From Chloroflexota bacterium (lineage in GTDB: Bacteria; Chloroflexota; Chloroflexia; Chloroflexales; Roseiflexaceae), in the NCBI GenBank assembly GCA_013388755.1, contig JACAEQ010000097.1, forward strand, positions 24,997 through 88,996: a stretch of DNA of 64,000 nt. The letters run 5' to 3'. Below are positions 52,975-61,073 of this stretch, in pieces. The position numbers and the translations under genes were made by a program. Each line of letters begins with the position of its first letter. The stretch's first letter is position 1. The notes beneath the pieces are model-generated. The model made no database searches and was not told the DNA's origin. It saw nothing but the letters and a program-made list of their open reading frames with translations.

Positions 52975-53898
52975 TCAATCGGGCGCATTGCCGGCTGACG
53001 CGCCCTGCATCCTGCGCATTGCTTCGGCAACGCGCCCGGTAATTGCGCGCATAATTACGGACGGATCGCCCGGCGCGGCCAGTTCGGCGGCGTGAAATGG
53101 TGCGGCAAAGACCACACGCACCACCGGGGGCCGGTAGGCCGGCAGGAGCACCTGCAGTGTGGCCGCGGCCCACTCACGGTCACGCCGCGCTCGGTAGAGG
53201 CGCGTCATCGGGTTGCGCAACGCCGCCGCCGATATCGTGCCGCCAACCGCGACGGGCAGCACGAGCGCTTCCGGTGCCAGACGCGCAAACACCGTCACAC
53301 TATCGGACCAGCGCGAAAGCGCATCGAGTGCGTCAGGCATCACCAGCGGGTCCGGTTCAATTTTGCCCGCCGGGTAGATCAGCGCCGCGCCGCCATGCCG
53401 CACGTGCGCCGCAATCGCGCGCACTCCCGCCATGCGCCCATGACTCTCGTTTTCGCCCTCCGGGATAAAGACCAGGTGACGGCTGATATTCGGCAGCAGG
53501 CGCAGCAACTTGCGTTCGGCGGCAATCACCTTCAGGTCGGGGCGACGGAGCGCCGCAAACAGCGCCATCGCATCCGACATGCCAGGATGATTGGAGAGCA
53601 CCAGCAGCGGCCCACGCGCCGGCACCAGGTCGGCGCCGATGATTTCCAGCCGGCGCGCAAATGTATGCACGATCCATGACGCGCCCAGGTGCATACCAAC
53701 GGTTCCCACCATCTGCTCGTAGGCCAGGATCTGGTGCGCGAAGCGGCGCGCCGCCGGCCAGCAGAGAAGCTCCAGCAAGCGCCTACCGCGGCGGATGCGA
53801 TCGAGCTTGAAGGACGTGAGCAGATCGGCGACATTCAGGCATGTCAACGCATCAAGTTGAGCGGGATCGCGTTCTACGCGAAGCGTGTAAAAACCCAT
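52975..53898 (-). CDS. 1-acylglycerol-3-phosphate acyltransferase-like (PlsC family)
   Basis: 307 residues. The acyltransferase block I is LSNHPGMSDAMALFAAL (HX4D with His104 and Asp109), block II/III regions are ERKLLRLLPNISRHLVFI and GALIYPAGKIEPDP-like (GGAALIYPAGK), and SVTVFARLAPEALVLPVAVGG follows. The family adds an acyl chain to lysophospholipids or similar acceptors at the membrane surface. Its ATG abuts the TAA of the photolyase FAD-domain gene with no space between, and the alpha/beta-domain gene starts 12 bases after its end, so the three are translated from one message. Acceptor unknown; a membrane-lipid role beside a photolyase is unexplained. Confidence 0.82.
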   Translation of the reverse strand: MGFYTLRVERDPAQLDALTCLNVADLLTSFKLDRIRRGRRLLELLCWPAARRFAHQILAYEQMVGTVGMHLGASWIVHTFARRLEIIGADLVPARGPLLVLSNHPGMSDAMALFAALRRPDLKVIAAERKLLRLLPNISRHLVFIPEGENESHGRMAGVRAIAAHVRHGGAALIYPAGKIEPDPLVMPDALDALSRWSDSVTVFARLAPEALVLPVAVGGTISAAALRNPMTRLYRARRDREWAAATLQVLLPAYRPPVVRVVFAAPFHAAELAAPGDPSVIMRAITGRVAEAMRRMQGASAGNAPD

Positions 53899-54702
53899 TT
53901 ACGTCTGTGTGTATCCAGAGAGCCGGCGCGTCAGTTCGTCATAACTCCCCTCGAAATCGCAGCGACCGTAGAGCGGGCATTTGCGACAGTAGACGCCGCC
54001 GGTGAAACGTTCCAGGTTCTCGCGGTTGAAGATGTACGGCTTGTGACTGAACGTACTGGCGACCCATTGCCACGAGAGGTTGTTGCTTGCCGGATCGCCA
54101 TCGAGCAAATGTTCGAGGAACCAGCGCGCGCCAGCCTGCCAGCCGACGCGTCGCCAGTGCACGATATATGACGCCAGCCACATGCGTGCGTGGTTGTGCA
54201 GGTAGCCGGTTGCGCGCAACTCGCGACTGAACGCATCAATACATGCCAGCCCGGTTGTGCCCTCTACGATATCCTGCGGCAATTCCTGCGCATACGCATC
54301 AGGCGCGTACCCCGTCTTATACGGCTCCTGGTCGCGCCAGACATCGTGGCCCAGCCGGGCGTAGAGGCGCTGCCAGTAGTCGCGCCACCCCAGTTCGCTG
54401 ATGAACTTGCCGGCGTCGGCGGCGCGCCGCACGCGATTGAGCGCCGCATCGCGCGCTTCGGCCAGGCTGAGCACACCGTGGCGGATATAGGGCGAAAGGC
54501 GCGTCACGGCCCCGTCCAGATAGTTGCGCGACGCTGCATATCGCCGCGGATCGAGGCGCTGCAGCAATGTCTCCGCGGCGCGCCGCCCGCCGCGTAACGG
54601 GCTGACTTCGACGCCGCGTGCTGCCGCCTGCGGAAACTCGCGGCGCACATATGCTATCAGATCGTCGCGGTCGGCAAATTCGCGCCGCATATCGCCTGCC
54701 AT
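53899..54702 (-). CDS. Photolyase/cryptochrome FAD-binding domain protein lacking the alpha/beta domain
   Basis: 267 residues consisting only of the C-terminal helical FAD domain of photolyases. LDGAVTRLSPYIRHGVLS, FISELGWRDYWQRLY, RELRATGYLHNHARMWLASY and the classic FAD site LLDGDPASNNLSWQWVASTF with KPYIFNRENLERF are all present. A full photolyase is usually ~450-500 residues, so the antenna domain is absent. A C-terminal CRKCPLYGRCDF cysteine motif is an addition seen in some bacterial members. GGAGGG precedes ATG 54702. It is first of the three tightly coupled genes; the stand-alone alpha/beta protein is the third. DNA repair or light sensing are both possible. Confidence 0.86.
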   Translation of the reverse strand: MAGDMRREFADRDDLIAYVRREFPQAAARGVEVSPLRGGRRAAETLLQRLDPRRYAASRNYLDGAVTRLSPYIRHGVLSLAEARDAALNRVRRAADAGKFISELGWRDYWQRLYARLGHDVWRDQEPYKTGYAPDAYAQELPQDIVEGTTGLACIDAFSRELRATGYLHNHARMWLASYIVHWRRVGWQAGARWFLEHLLDGDPASNNLSWQWVASTFSHKPYIFNRENLERFTGGVYCRKCPLYGRCDFEGSYDELTRRLSGYTQT

Positions 54703-54801
54703 AAAGCCCTCCGTAGGGGACCGTCGCGTTTACAAGAGACTATTCCTTCTTGACCCCGCGCATAGATACCTCCAGACTTCCGTTCGCGCTGCTCGTCCTC
54801 T

Positions 54802-56358
54802 TCACCGCTGGTCCTTCTCACCCCTGGCACCCGGCGTCTCCAGCCATTGCGCAGCCTGCTGCAGGATCGTCTCGCGCTCGGCGGTGCCCAGCCGCGCCAG
54901 CCCGAGCACTGCCGGGCCAAGCCGCGGGTTCGCACGCAGCGTCGCCTCGTGCCGGATCAAGAAGCTCCAGTAGAGCAGATTGAACGGGCAGGCGTCGGGG
55001 CCGGAACGCTGCCGGGGATCGTAGCGGCAGCCCGCGCAATAATCACTCATCCGGTTAATATACGCTGCCGAGGCAATATATGGTTTTGTCGCCGTCAGGC
55101 CGCCATCGGCGTTCAGCCCCATGCCGATGACGTTGGGCTGCATCACCCAGTCGTAGGCGTCAATATAGTGCGCCAGGAACCAGTCATTGACGTCCGCCGG
55201 GCGAATGCCCGCCAGCAGGCAGAAGTTGCAGATAATCATCAGGCGCTCGATATGGTGGGTATAGCCGGTCGTTATGGCGCGCTCGATCACCCGGTGCAGG
55301 CAGTGCAGGTCGGTATCGCCGTTCCAGAAGAACGCCGGCAGCGCGCGCTGGGCGTTCCAGGCATTGGCGTGGCGCAAACCGGGCATCAGGCGCCAGTACT
55401 GCCAGTAGATATACTCGCGCCAGCCGATGACCTGGCGCACGAACCCTTCCGCCGACTGGATCGGTACCTGGCCGGAACGGTACGCTGCCTCGGCAGCGCG
55501 CGCCACCTGCAGCGGTTCGAGCAGGCCAATGTTCAGGTAGGGCGACAGCGCCGAGTGGAACAGGACATCGTGTGTGGCGCTCATCGCATCTTCGTAGGGG
55601 CCAAACGCAGCCAGGCGGTGGGTGATGAAGTCATCAAGCGCCGCTTGCGCCTGCTCGTGCGTAACCGCCAGCGCGAAGCCGGCAGCTGCGCCAACCCCGC
55701 CGCCACGGGCATCCACCTCGGCGATCACCTGTGCGGTCAGTGCATCAGGAGCAAATGACATGGGTGGCGGTGGGATCACGGCACGCGGTAGCGGGCGGCG
55801 GTTCAGCGCATCGAAGTTCCATGCACCACCTGCCGGCGACCCACCGGGTTCGAGCAAGATTCCCGTATGGCGGCGCATGGCGCGGTAGAAGCGTTCCATC
55901 ACAACGCGCCGCGGCGGCTGGCCGTTGCCAGGAAAGGGATCATACTGGCCGGTAAGGAACTGCGTATTGGGGAGCACATCCACCGGAATATCCAGCAGGT
56001 CACCGAGCGTCGTCTGCTGGAAGCGGCGCGTTTCATACTCCGCCGCCGCCATCGTGACCAGGCGCCGTGGCTGATGCTGTTCGGTGTGGCGACGCAACCC
56101 CTCGGCGAACGTCGGTGCGCGCACATCATCAACAGGATAGCCCTGCGCGCGCAGGGCCGCCGCGTAGTGCCGCATCGCGCTGAGCAGCAGGGCGATCTTC
56201 TTGCGCTGGTACGGCAGTTGCGCAACGCGGGCCTCGCTCTCCACCAGAACGACACGTACCTGCTCGCGCCCTGCCGCGGCTTCGGCGGCGGCCAGCGCCG
56301 GGTGAGAGCGCAACAGTTGATCGCCCAGGATCCAGACCGTGACTGGCGCGTGATCCAT
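54802..56358 (-). CDS. Fe-S bacterial cryptochrome/photolyase (PhrB/FeS-BCP family)
   Basis: 518 residues, full length for the family. The N-terminal alpha/beta domain has VTVWILGDQLLRSHPALAAA and QLPYQRKKIALLLSAMRHYA; the FAD domain has SALSPYLNIGLLEP, VRQVIGWREYIYWQYW and QPNVIGMGLNADGGL. Cysteines at 353, 441, 444 and 457 reproduce the 88-3-13 spacing of the [4Fe-4S] ligands in the (6-4) photolyase PhrB. It should repair (6-4) photoproducts using FAD, with an iron-sulfur cluster. ATG 56358 begins at the domain start; the open frame continues upstream to 56637 without homology. It lies 99 bases upstream of the FAD-domain gene, possibly in the same operon. Confidence 0.88.
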   Translation of the reverse strand: MDHAPVTVWILGDQLLRSHPALAAAEAAAGREQVRVVLVESEARVAQLPYQRKKIALLLSAMRHYAAALRAQGYPVDDVRAPTFAEGLRRHTEQHQPRRLVTMAAAEYETRRFQQTTLGDLLDIPVDVLPNTQFLTGQYDPFPGNGQPPRRVVMERFYRAMRRHTGILLEPGGSPAGGAWNFDALNRRPLPRAVIPPPPMSFAPDALTAQVIAEVDARGGGVGAAAGFALAVTHEQAQAALDDFITHRLAAFGPYEDAMSATHDVLFHSALSPYLNIGLLEPLQVARAAEAAYRSGQVPIQSAEGFVRQVIGWREYIYWQYWRLMPGLRHANAWNAQRALPAFFWNGDTDLHCLHRVIERAITTGYTHHIERLMIICNFCLLAGIRPADVNDWFLAHYIDAYDWVMQPNVIGMGLNADGGLTATKPYIASAAYINRMSDYCAGCRYDPRQRSGPDACPFNLLYWSFLIRHEATLRANPRLGPAVLGLARLGTAERETILQQAAQWLETPGARGEKDQR

Positions 56359-56887
56359 ACGCAGGAGAATCTCCGGTTGCCGGCAGTTATACGAGGCATC
56401 GTACCATCCTTGAGTACGCGGTGCAAGGCGGTGGAATGTAGCGTGCAACGCGATATCCCTACCAGGCCAGGCGCGATGGTATGCTTTCGCAGGAGGGCGC
56501 GACGTGCTATCATGATCCGGCGCGCGGCATACAGTCGCAGCATCACTGTTCACAATGGGGTCAATCCAGCGGCTGCGCGAATGGAGGTCCGGGGACGCCC
56601 CCGCTATCACGGATCGGCGGCGGGACAGCTGCCGCAAGCGTCAGAGCCGTCGCACCGCCGATGGGAAAGCACGATGACACGGGTGAACAGTGACGTCGCA
56701 GCGGGAAGTGTTATCCTGCCCGGCAAGGGAGCAACCCTGCTATAATCAGCGCATCAATGCGCCATAGCAGGCGACGCCTGTAACAACGTGCAACAACCTT
56801 GCGCCCCGGTGGGGCGCGCGTCGAGCAGGAACGGCGGCGCGTCTGCGGATCACGGTTGCTGCTCGACGCTGTAGCTCTGAATGGCCC
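56359..56887. other. Divergent intergenic region (529 bp) containing RNA-like element B
   Basis: Separates the Fe-S photolyase (minus) from the LuxR-kelch gene (plus) and should contain both promoters. The central part is occupied by the RNA-like element at 56543-56693; after it, 56726-56760 contains a pyrimidine-poor stretch with CTGCTATAATC, where TATAAT is a possible plus-strand -10 box. No protein gene recognised. Confidence 0.6.
56543..56693 (+). ncRNA. Putative structured RNA element, copy B
   Basis: Similar to 31863-32019 through a 5' ACAATGGG, a core at 56574-56625 and a 3' GGGTGAACAGT. In this copy the ends TCACTGTTCAC (56543-56553) and GTGAACAGTGA (56683-56693) are exact 11-bp complements, so they can form a closing stem. 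Inside, CCGGGG/GCCCCCG makes a hairpin and CGGCGG (56615-56620) pairs with CCGCCG (56655-56660). It lies about 195 bases upstream of the LuxR-kelch start. No known riboswitch consensus recognised. Candidate cis-regulatory or mobile RNA. Confidence 0.55.
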
Positions 56888-58222
56888 ATGTCGAACGAGA
56901 CATCACAACTCAGCGAGCGCGAGCGCGAGATCTTGCGGCGGGTCGCAACCGGGGCGACCAACAGCCAGATCGCCAATGATCTCGGAATCAGTGCCAACAC
57001 GGTCAAGGTCCACCTGCGGAACATCTTCGGCAAGATTGGCGTTGCGTCGCGAACAGAGGCGACACTGTATGCCGTGCGGAGTGGCATGGTTGATGTCTCT
57101 GCCGCGCAGCCGCCGGAAGAGGGGCAGCCATCTGCGACGGCGATAGAACAGGGCGCGGCAGCGACCCCTGCTCGCGTCCAGCCGGCAGGCACAGGGCGCC
57201 CGCGGGCACTGATCTACGCCGCCATCGTGGGCGGTGTGATCCTGGCATTCGCCGCGATCTTCGGGTTGCTCACGCTGCAGGAGAATAACCGCGCTTCCAC
57301 CGCATCGCCGGCGTCCGTTCCTACCTCGCAGGTCCTGGAGTCGTCGCTGGTTCCGAGCTGGATCGATCATCTGCCGCTGCCGTATGTGCAAAACGCGGCG
57401 GCCGCAACCGTCTTCGAGGGGCGTATCTTCATCATCGGCGGCGCAACGCCGGGCGGTGTCACCGGAAGCGTCTGGCGTTACGACCCTTCGAGCCGCACGT
57501 GGACGCCGTTGAGCGCCAAGCCGACGCCGGCACAGGACATTGCCGCAGTCGTTCTTGGGGGTAAGATCTATGTTCCCGGCGGGCGCCTGGCGGACGGCAG
57601 CGTAACCGACGTGCTGGAGGTCTTTAACCCGGCGCTGGGTGCATGGTCGGCGGCGAAGTCGCTGCCGGTGCCGCGTAGCGCCTATGCGATTGCTGCTGTT
57701 GATGGGCGGCTCTACCTGTTTGGCGGCTGGGACGGCAAGCAGGTATGCGATGATGTATTCGTCTATGATCCGGCGACCGACTCCTGGGAACAGCGCGCAG
57801 CGATGCCGACGGCGCGCGCCTACGCCGGCGCATCGGTGGTTGACGGCAATGTGTACGTTCTTGGTGGTGAAAATCAGCGCGGTGCATTGACGGCCAATGA
57901 GCAGTATGCGCCGGCCAGGGACGAGCGTGGCGCGTGGTTGCAACGCGCGCCGCTGCCGGCGCCCCGCAGCCGCTTCGGTGCTGCCGCGTTATCGAACCTG
58001 GTCTTCGTGCTGGGAGGGAGGCCGGAAGATCGTCCGCTGTATTATGATGCGCGCAGCGATAGCTGGAGCACGATCCGTTCGCCGCAGCAACCACTTGGCG
58101 AACAGCCCTCCGTTGTAACCCGCGATGCGTCACTCTTTGTGGTGGGCAGTGAGCTCAATCGCAGCGATAGCCCGGTCTATGAGTTGCGCATGCTCTACAC
58201 GGTCGTGCTCCCGGCACAGTAG
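56888..58222 (+). CDS. Membrane-anchored LuxR-type HTH protein with kelch beta-propeller
   Basis: 444 residues. Residues ~8-62 form a GerE/LuxR helix-turn-helix (LSEREREILRRVATGATNSQ, then DLGISANTVKVHLRNIFGKI). A single membrane segment follows at ~107-130 (ALIYAAIVGGVILAFAAIFG), then about five or six kelch repeats to the C-terminus (FIIGGATPGGVTGSVWRYDP, IYVPGGRLADGSV, LYLFGGWDG, VYVLGGENQRG, VFVLGGRPEDR). The order predicts a cytoplasmic DNA-binding domain and an extracytoplasmic propeller: a one-component transmembrane regulator. Upstream lies RNA-like element B, so expression may be controlled at RNA level. Ligand and targets unknown. Confidence 0.88.
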   Translation: MSNETSQLSEREREILRRVATGATNSQIANDLGISANTVKVHLRNIFGKIGVASRTEATLYAVRSGMVDVSAAQPPEEGQPSATAIEQGAAATPARVQPAGTGRPRALIYAAIVGGVILAFAAIFGLLTLQENNRASTASPASVPTSQVLESSLVPSWIDHLPLPYVQNAAAATVFEGRIFIIGGATPGGVTGSVWRYDPSSRTWTPLSAKPTPAQDIAAVVLGGKIYVPGGRLADGSVTDVLEVFNPALGAWSAAKSLPVPRSAYAIAAVDGRLYLFGGWDGKQVCDDVFVYDPATDSWEQRAAMPTARAYAGASVVDGNVYVLGGENQRGALTANEQYAPARDERGAWLQRAPLPAPRSRFGAAALSNLVFVLGGRPEDRPLYYDARSDSWSTIRSPQQPLGEQPSVVTRDASLFVVGSELNRSDSPVYELRMLYTVVLPAQ

Positions 58223-58273
58223 CCGGCACTTGCGATCCCTCCGCACGTACAGCGGGACGTTGCGCCAAAGACA

Positions 58274-59134
58274 ATGTTTCTGGACCAGTTGATCAATGCA
58301 TTGCTCCGGCCGCTCGGTGCAAAGCTCATCTCAACCCGCCACGAAGAGCGCGAGTTGCGCCGCCTGCGAGCGCTGCAGGCGCGCGGGCACTGGGCGCAGC
58401 CGCGCTATGGCGCCGGCTTGCGGCTCGATAAAGACGCGAATCTACGGTTCCTTGAGCAGGTCTGCGCCCCGTATCGCGACGCGCTCGGCGCCCTACCACG
58501 GAGCGCTGCGCATACGCGCGACGGCTACTATACCGACAACATCTGGTTCGGCGCTGTTGATGCCAGCGTTCTGTATGGCGTCCTGCGCCATGTCCGGCCC
58601 GCCCGCATCGTTGAGGTGGGGTGCGGCTTTTCGACCCGCCTGATGCGCCGCGCAATCATTGACGGTGGCCTCGCCACGCATCTGACATGCATCGATCCTG
58701 AGCCGCGGGTGGACATCCAGGCGGTCGCCGACGAGTTTCTGGCGCATCGCGTGGAGGATGTCGCCATTGAGCGCATCGTCGAACCATTGCACGCCGGCGA
58801 CATTCTTTTCATCGACTCGAGCCATGTGGTGGTGACAGGCGGCGATGTGCCCTTCCTGTTCCTCGAAGTGCTGCCGCGTCTGCGTCCCGGCGTACTCGTT
58901 CATGTACACGACATGTTTTTCCCCTACGACTACCCTGAGTCCTGGGTGTTCGAGTTGCGCGCCGGTTGGAACGAGCAGTATCTCGTCCACGCGTTTCTTG
59001 CTGGCAATGAGGCATTTGAAATGATGTGGGCGGGGCATTTCATGTGGCGCCAGCACCGCGAGGATGTGCTGACAATCATCCCACATGCAGCGTTCGCGAC
59101 CGGCGCCGGCAGCCTGTGGCTGCGGCGCGTCTAA
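58274..59134 (+). CDS. SAM-dependent methyltransferase (Methyltransf_24-like)
   Basis: 286 residues. The N-terminal ~90 residues are helical; then VGCGFSTRLMRRAIIDGG (motif I; IVEVGCGFS), TCIDPEPRVD (post-I), DILFIDSSHVVVTGGDVPF (motif II) and LPRLRPGVLVHVHDMFFPYD (post-II/III). The IDSSH and HVHDMF motifs are typical of class I methyltransferases that act on glycan or small-molecule substrates. Start ATG 58274 lies 52 bases after the kelch gene. A strong hairpin follows the gene. Substrate unknown. Confidence 0.84.
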   Translation: MFLDQLINALLRPLGAKLISTRHEERELRRLRALQARGHWAQPRYGAGLRLDKDANLRFLEQVCAPYRDALGALPRSAAHTRDGYYTDNIWFGAVDASVLYGVLRHVRPARIVEVGCGFSTRLMRRAIIDGGLATHLTCIDPEPRVDIQAVADEFLAHRVEDVAIERIVEPLHAGDILFIDSSHVVVTGGDVPFLFLEVLPRLRPGVLVHVHDMFFPYDYPESWVFELRAGWNEQYLVHAFLAGNEAFEMMWAGHFMWRQHREDVLTIIPHAAFATGAGSLWLRRV

Positions 59135-59159
59135 CCGCCGTCGCAACAGGATAAACAAC

Positions 59160-59184
59160 GGCCCGGAGCAACACGCTCCGGGCC
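59160..59184. terminator. Hairpin terminator
   Basis: GGCCCGGAGC-AACAC-GCTCCGGGCC, a perfect 10-bp stem with a 5-base loop, 26 bases after the methyltransferase stop. No T-run, but a strong GC hairpin between convergent genes. Confidence 0.65.
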
Positions 59185-59226
59185 AACTGCATGAACCGCA
59201 GGCATAGAGCCTGCTGGATGTTATTG

Positions 59227-59310
59227 TGTGCGAAGCGAAGCAATCTCCTCTCGCGCCGGTAGATTGCTTCGCTCGCTGCAGGCCGTCGCTTGCGCTCCGC
59301 GCAATGACAC
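59227..59310. repeat. Dispersed ~100-bp repeat, copy 2 (GCGAAGC...CAATGA family)
   Basis: GCGAAGCGAAGCAATCTCCT then AGATTGCTTCGCTCGCTGCA and GCGCAATGACAC; a shorter copy of the family at 43169-43274. GAAGCAATC and GATTGCTTC form an exact 9-bp inverted repeat. Confidence 0.78.
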
Positions 59311-59337
59311 GGGGCGTAGCGTTATTCGGACAGATTC

Positions 59338-60858
59338 TTACTGCCTGAACGCGCCGTATGTGAACAGCTTATCGTTCGATGCAGGACCAGGGTTTGCCTG
59401 GTTGACGATCGCAACGATCTGGCCGCTGCCATCCGCCGTGATCGTCGCTGCGCCGACATACATGCAGGACTGGAACTGCGAGTCCGAGCCGATGGCGCTC
59501 AGGCCCGCCGGCTGGCCGGCAATGTACGTCTGCAGGAAGGTGAAGGCCTCATTGGGCTGCAGGGTGCGTGAGCGCGCCGTGGGTGTGCCGCAGAGCGACA
59601 GGCCGGCCGGCGGTGCGCCAGAGTAGGTGTTCGGGCCGTACGAGATCGTCACCGTCGTCGGGCTACCACTGACATTCTGCACCTGGACGCCCGAGATGGC
59701 GCCGAAGTTGTTGGCGTACACCAGCGGCGCCTGGACCTTGTTCGTCGCCGTCGCGGGATTGAAGCCGGCATAGGTCGACGCATCCTTCGACGTGTTGTTG
59801 ACCTGGTTGACCGTCGCGAGCAGGTTCTGACCGTTGCTGCTGCTCACCGTCGCGCCGCCGATGTAGATACAGCCATTGAAGAAGGCGTCGAATGGTGCCG
59901 CAGCACCTGCCGTCTGCAGCAGCGTGCCCGTCTTGCCTGGATCAATCGTGATCTGCCGGTTCGGCGGGGTGGCGCACGGCGTCAACCCGGCAATTGGCGC
60001 GGTCACGGTGTTCGGTGAGAACGCAACGGTTGCGACCGTTTGCTGCGAGCCGGCGTTGAGGATCTGGATGCCGGTATACGCGCCAAAGTTGTTGCCGAGA
60101 ATCAGCGGCAGCGCAACCGTCGGCGAGCCGGTACCGGTCAGGAAGCCGTTGTACGCCAGGATCTGGCCATTGCCTTCCTGCAACACGGTCGCCACAATCT
60201 GCGACCCGGTTGCAGTCACGGTCGCCGACCCGACGAAGCCCGGCGCGGATCCGGTGAAGCTGCCCAGGGCGGCATTGTCCTTCTGATAGATCGTTCGCGA
60301 CGCGCCGGGCTGCAAGGTGAATGCCGGCTCCGTCACGCCGCTGTTGCCAGCAAATCCGGGCGTGTAGGCGATATTGACGGTTGCAGGCGCCGTGCCGACG
60401 TTCTGCACCGTAATCGATGTATCAACGCCAAAGTTGCCGCGCACGATCAGCGGGAGGTCGAGCGTGTTGGCGCCGGCCGTGAAACCGTTGTAGCTATCGC
60501 CCAGCGCATTGCTCGCGCCCAGCACGTTTGTCACGGCGACAATCGGCTGGTCGGAGCTGATGACGACCGAGCCGCGAAAGCCCGCCGGGGCGGACATCTG
60601 GACGAAGCCGCTCGCCGCGAAGGTGACGAATGTCAGCGAACCGCCGGCAGGGATCGTCGCAGTCTGCGCCGAGCCGACTTGCTGTTGCGTCGTTGCGTCA
60701 ATGTACTGGATGCTTATCGTCGCCGGCTGCGTCTGGTTCAGGTTCTGCACCTGAAACCCGGACGTGGTGACGGTACTGGTCGTCTGCGCGGCGACGAATG
60801 CCGGTGTGAGCAGAAGCGCCAGGAGCGCCAGCAACATGAGAGGGAGACGTCGGAGCAT
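59338..60858 (-). CDS. Secreted or surface protein with four internal repeats
   Basis: 506 residues. A Sec signal peptide is clear (MLRRLPLMLLALLALLLTP, cleavage likely after AFVAA). The mature protein is Thr/Ser/Gln/Ala-rich beta structure. A module of about 110-120 residues recurs, marked by phrases such as NFGVDTSITVQNVGTAPATV, NFGAYTGIQILNAGSQQTV and NFGAISGVQVQNVSGSPTTV, each followed by AYNGF or TYAGF-type turns and a 'G..ATVTA.G.QIVATV' strand pair. Two pairs of cysteines lie in the last two modules. Probably a surface or extracellular structural protein. AGGAGG lies upstream of ATG 60858. No enzyme motif. Confidence 0.82.
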   Translation of the reverse strand: MLRRLPLMLLALLALLLTPAFVAAQTTSTVTTSGFQVQNLNQTQPATISIQYIDATTQQQVGSAQTATIPAGGSLTFVTFAASGFVQMSAPAGFRGSVVISSDQPIVAVTNVLGASNALGDSYNGFTAGANTLDLPLIVRGNFGVDTSITVQNVGTAPATVNIAYTPGFAGNSGVTEPAFTLQPGASRTIYQKDNAALGSFTGSAPGFVGSATVTATGSQIVATVLQEGNGQILAYNGFLTGTGSPTVALPLILGNNFGAYTGIQILNAGSQQTVATVAFSPNTVTAPIAGLTPCATPPNRQITIDPGKTGTLLQTAGAAAPFDAFFNGCIYIGGATVSSSNGQNLLATVNQVNNTSKDASTYAGFNPATATNKVQAPLVYANNFGAISGVQVQNVSGSPTTVTISYGPNTYSGAPPAGLSLCGTPTARSRTLQPNEAFTFLQTYIAGQPAGLSAIGSDSQFQSCMYVGAATITADGSGQIVAIVNQANPGPASNDKLFTYGAFRQ

Positions 60859-61073
60859 AATGGTGTGTACCTCCTGCCTGATTGTCACTCATGCGCCGCA
60901 CAATCTGCAGCGCTTGCTGGCAGCATACACGTTGCAGCGCCGCTGCATCCATACCTCACACGGGATAATACCGGTACTACCTATACGCTAAACCAGGGCG
61001 TAATCCGATAACCCGATCGTAGTAATCGCGGGTTATGAAGCGAGGAGACGCCCTCAAACGATGTCATCGTCAT

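Noticed and set aside
53092..53679. Plus-strand open frame of 195 codons
   Set aside because: Fully antisense to the acyltransferase, which has clear catalytic motifs; the peptide is Arg/His-rich and unlike any family.
56359..56637. N-terminal extension of the Fe-S photolyase
   Set aside because: Frame is open to 56637 but the family starts at MDHAPVTVWILGDQ; the extension overlaps RNA-like element B and shows no homology.
60040..61011. Plus-strand open frame of 323 codons
   Set aside because: Antisense to the secreted repeat protein, which has a signal peptide and a Shine-Dalgarno.
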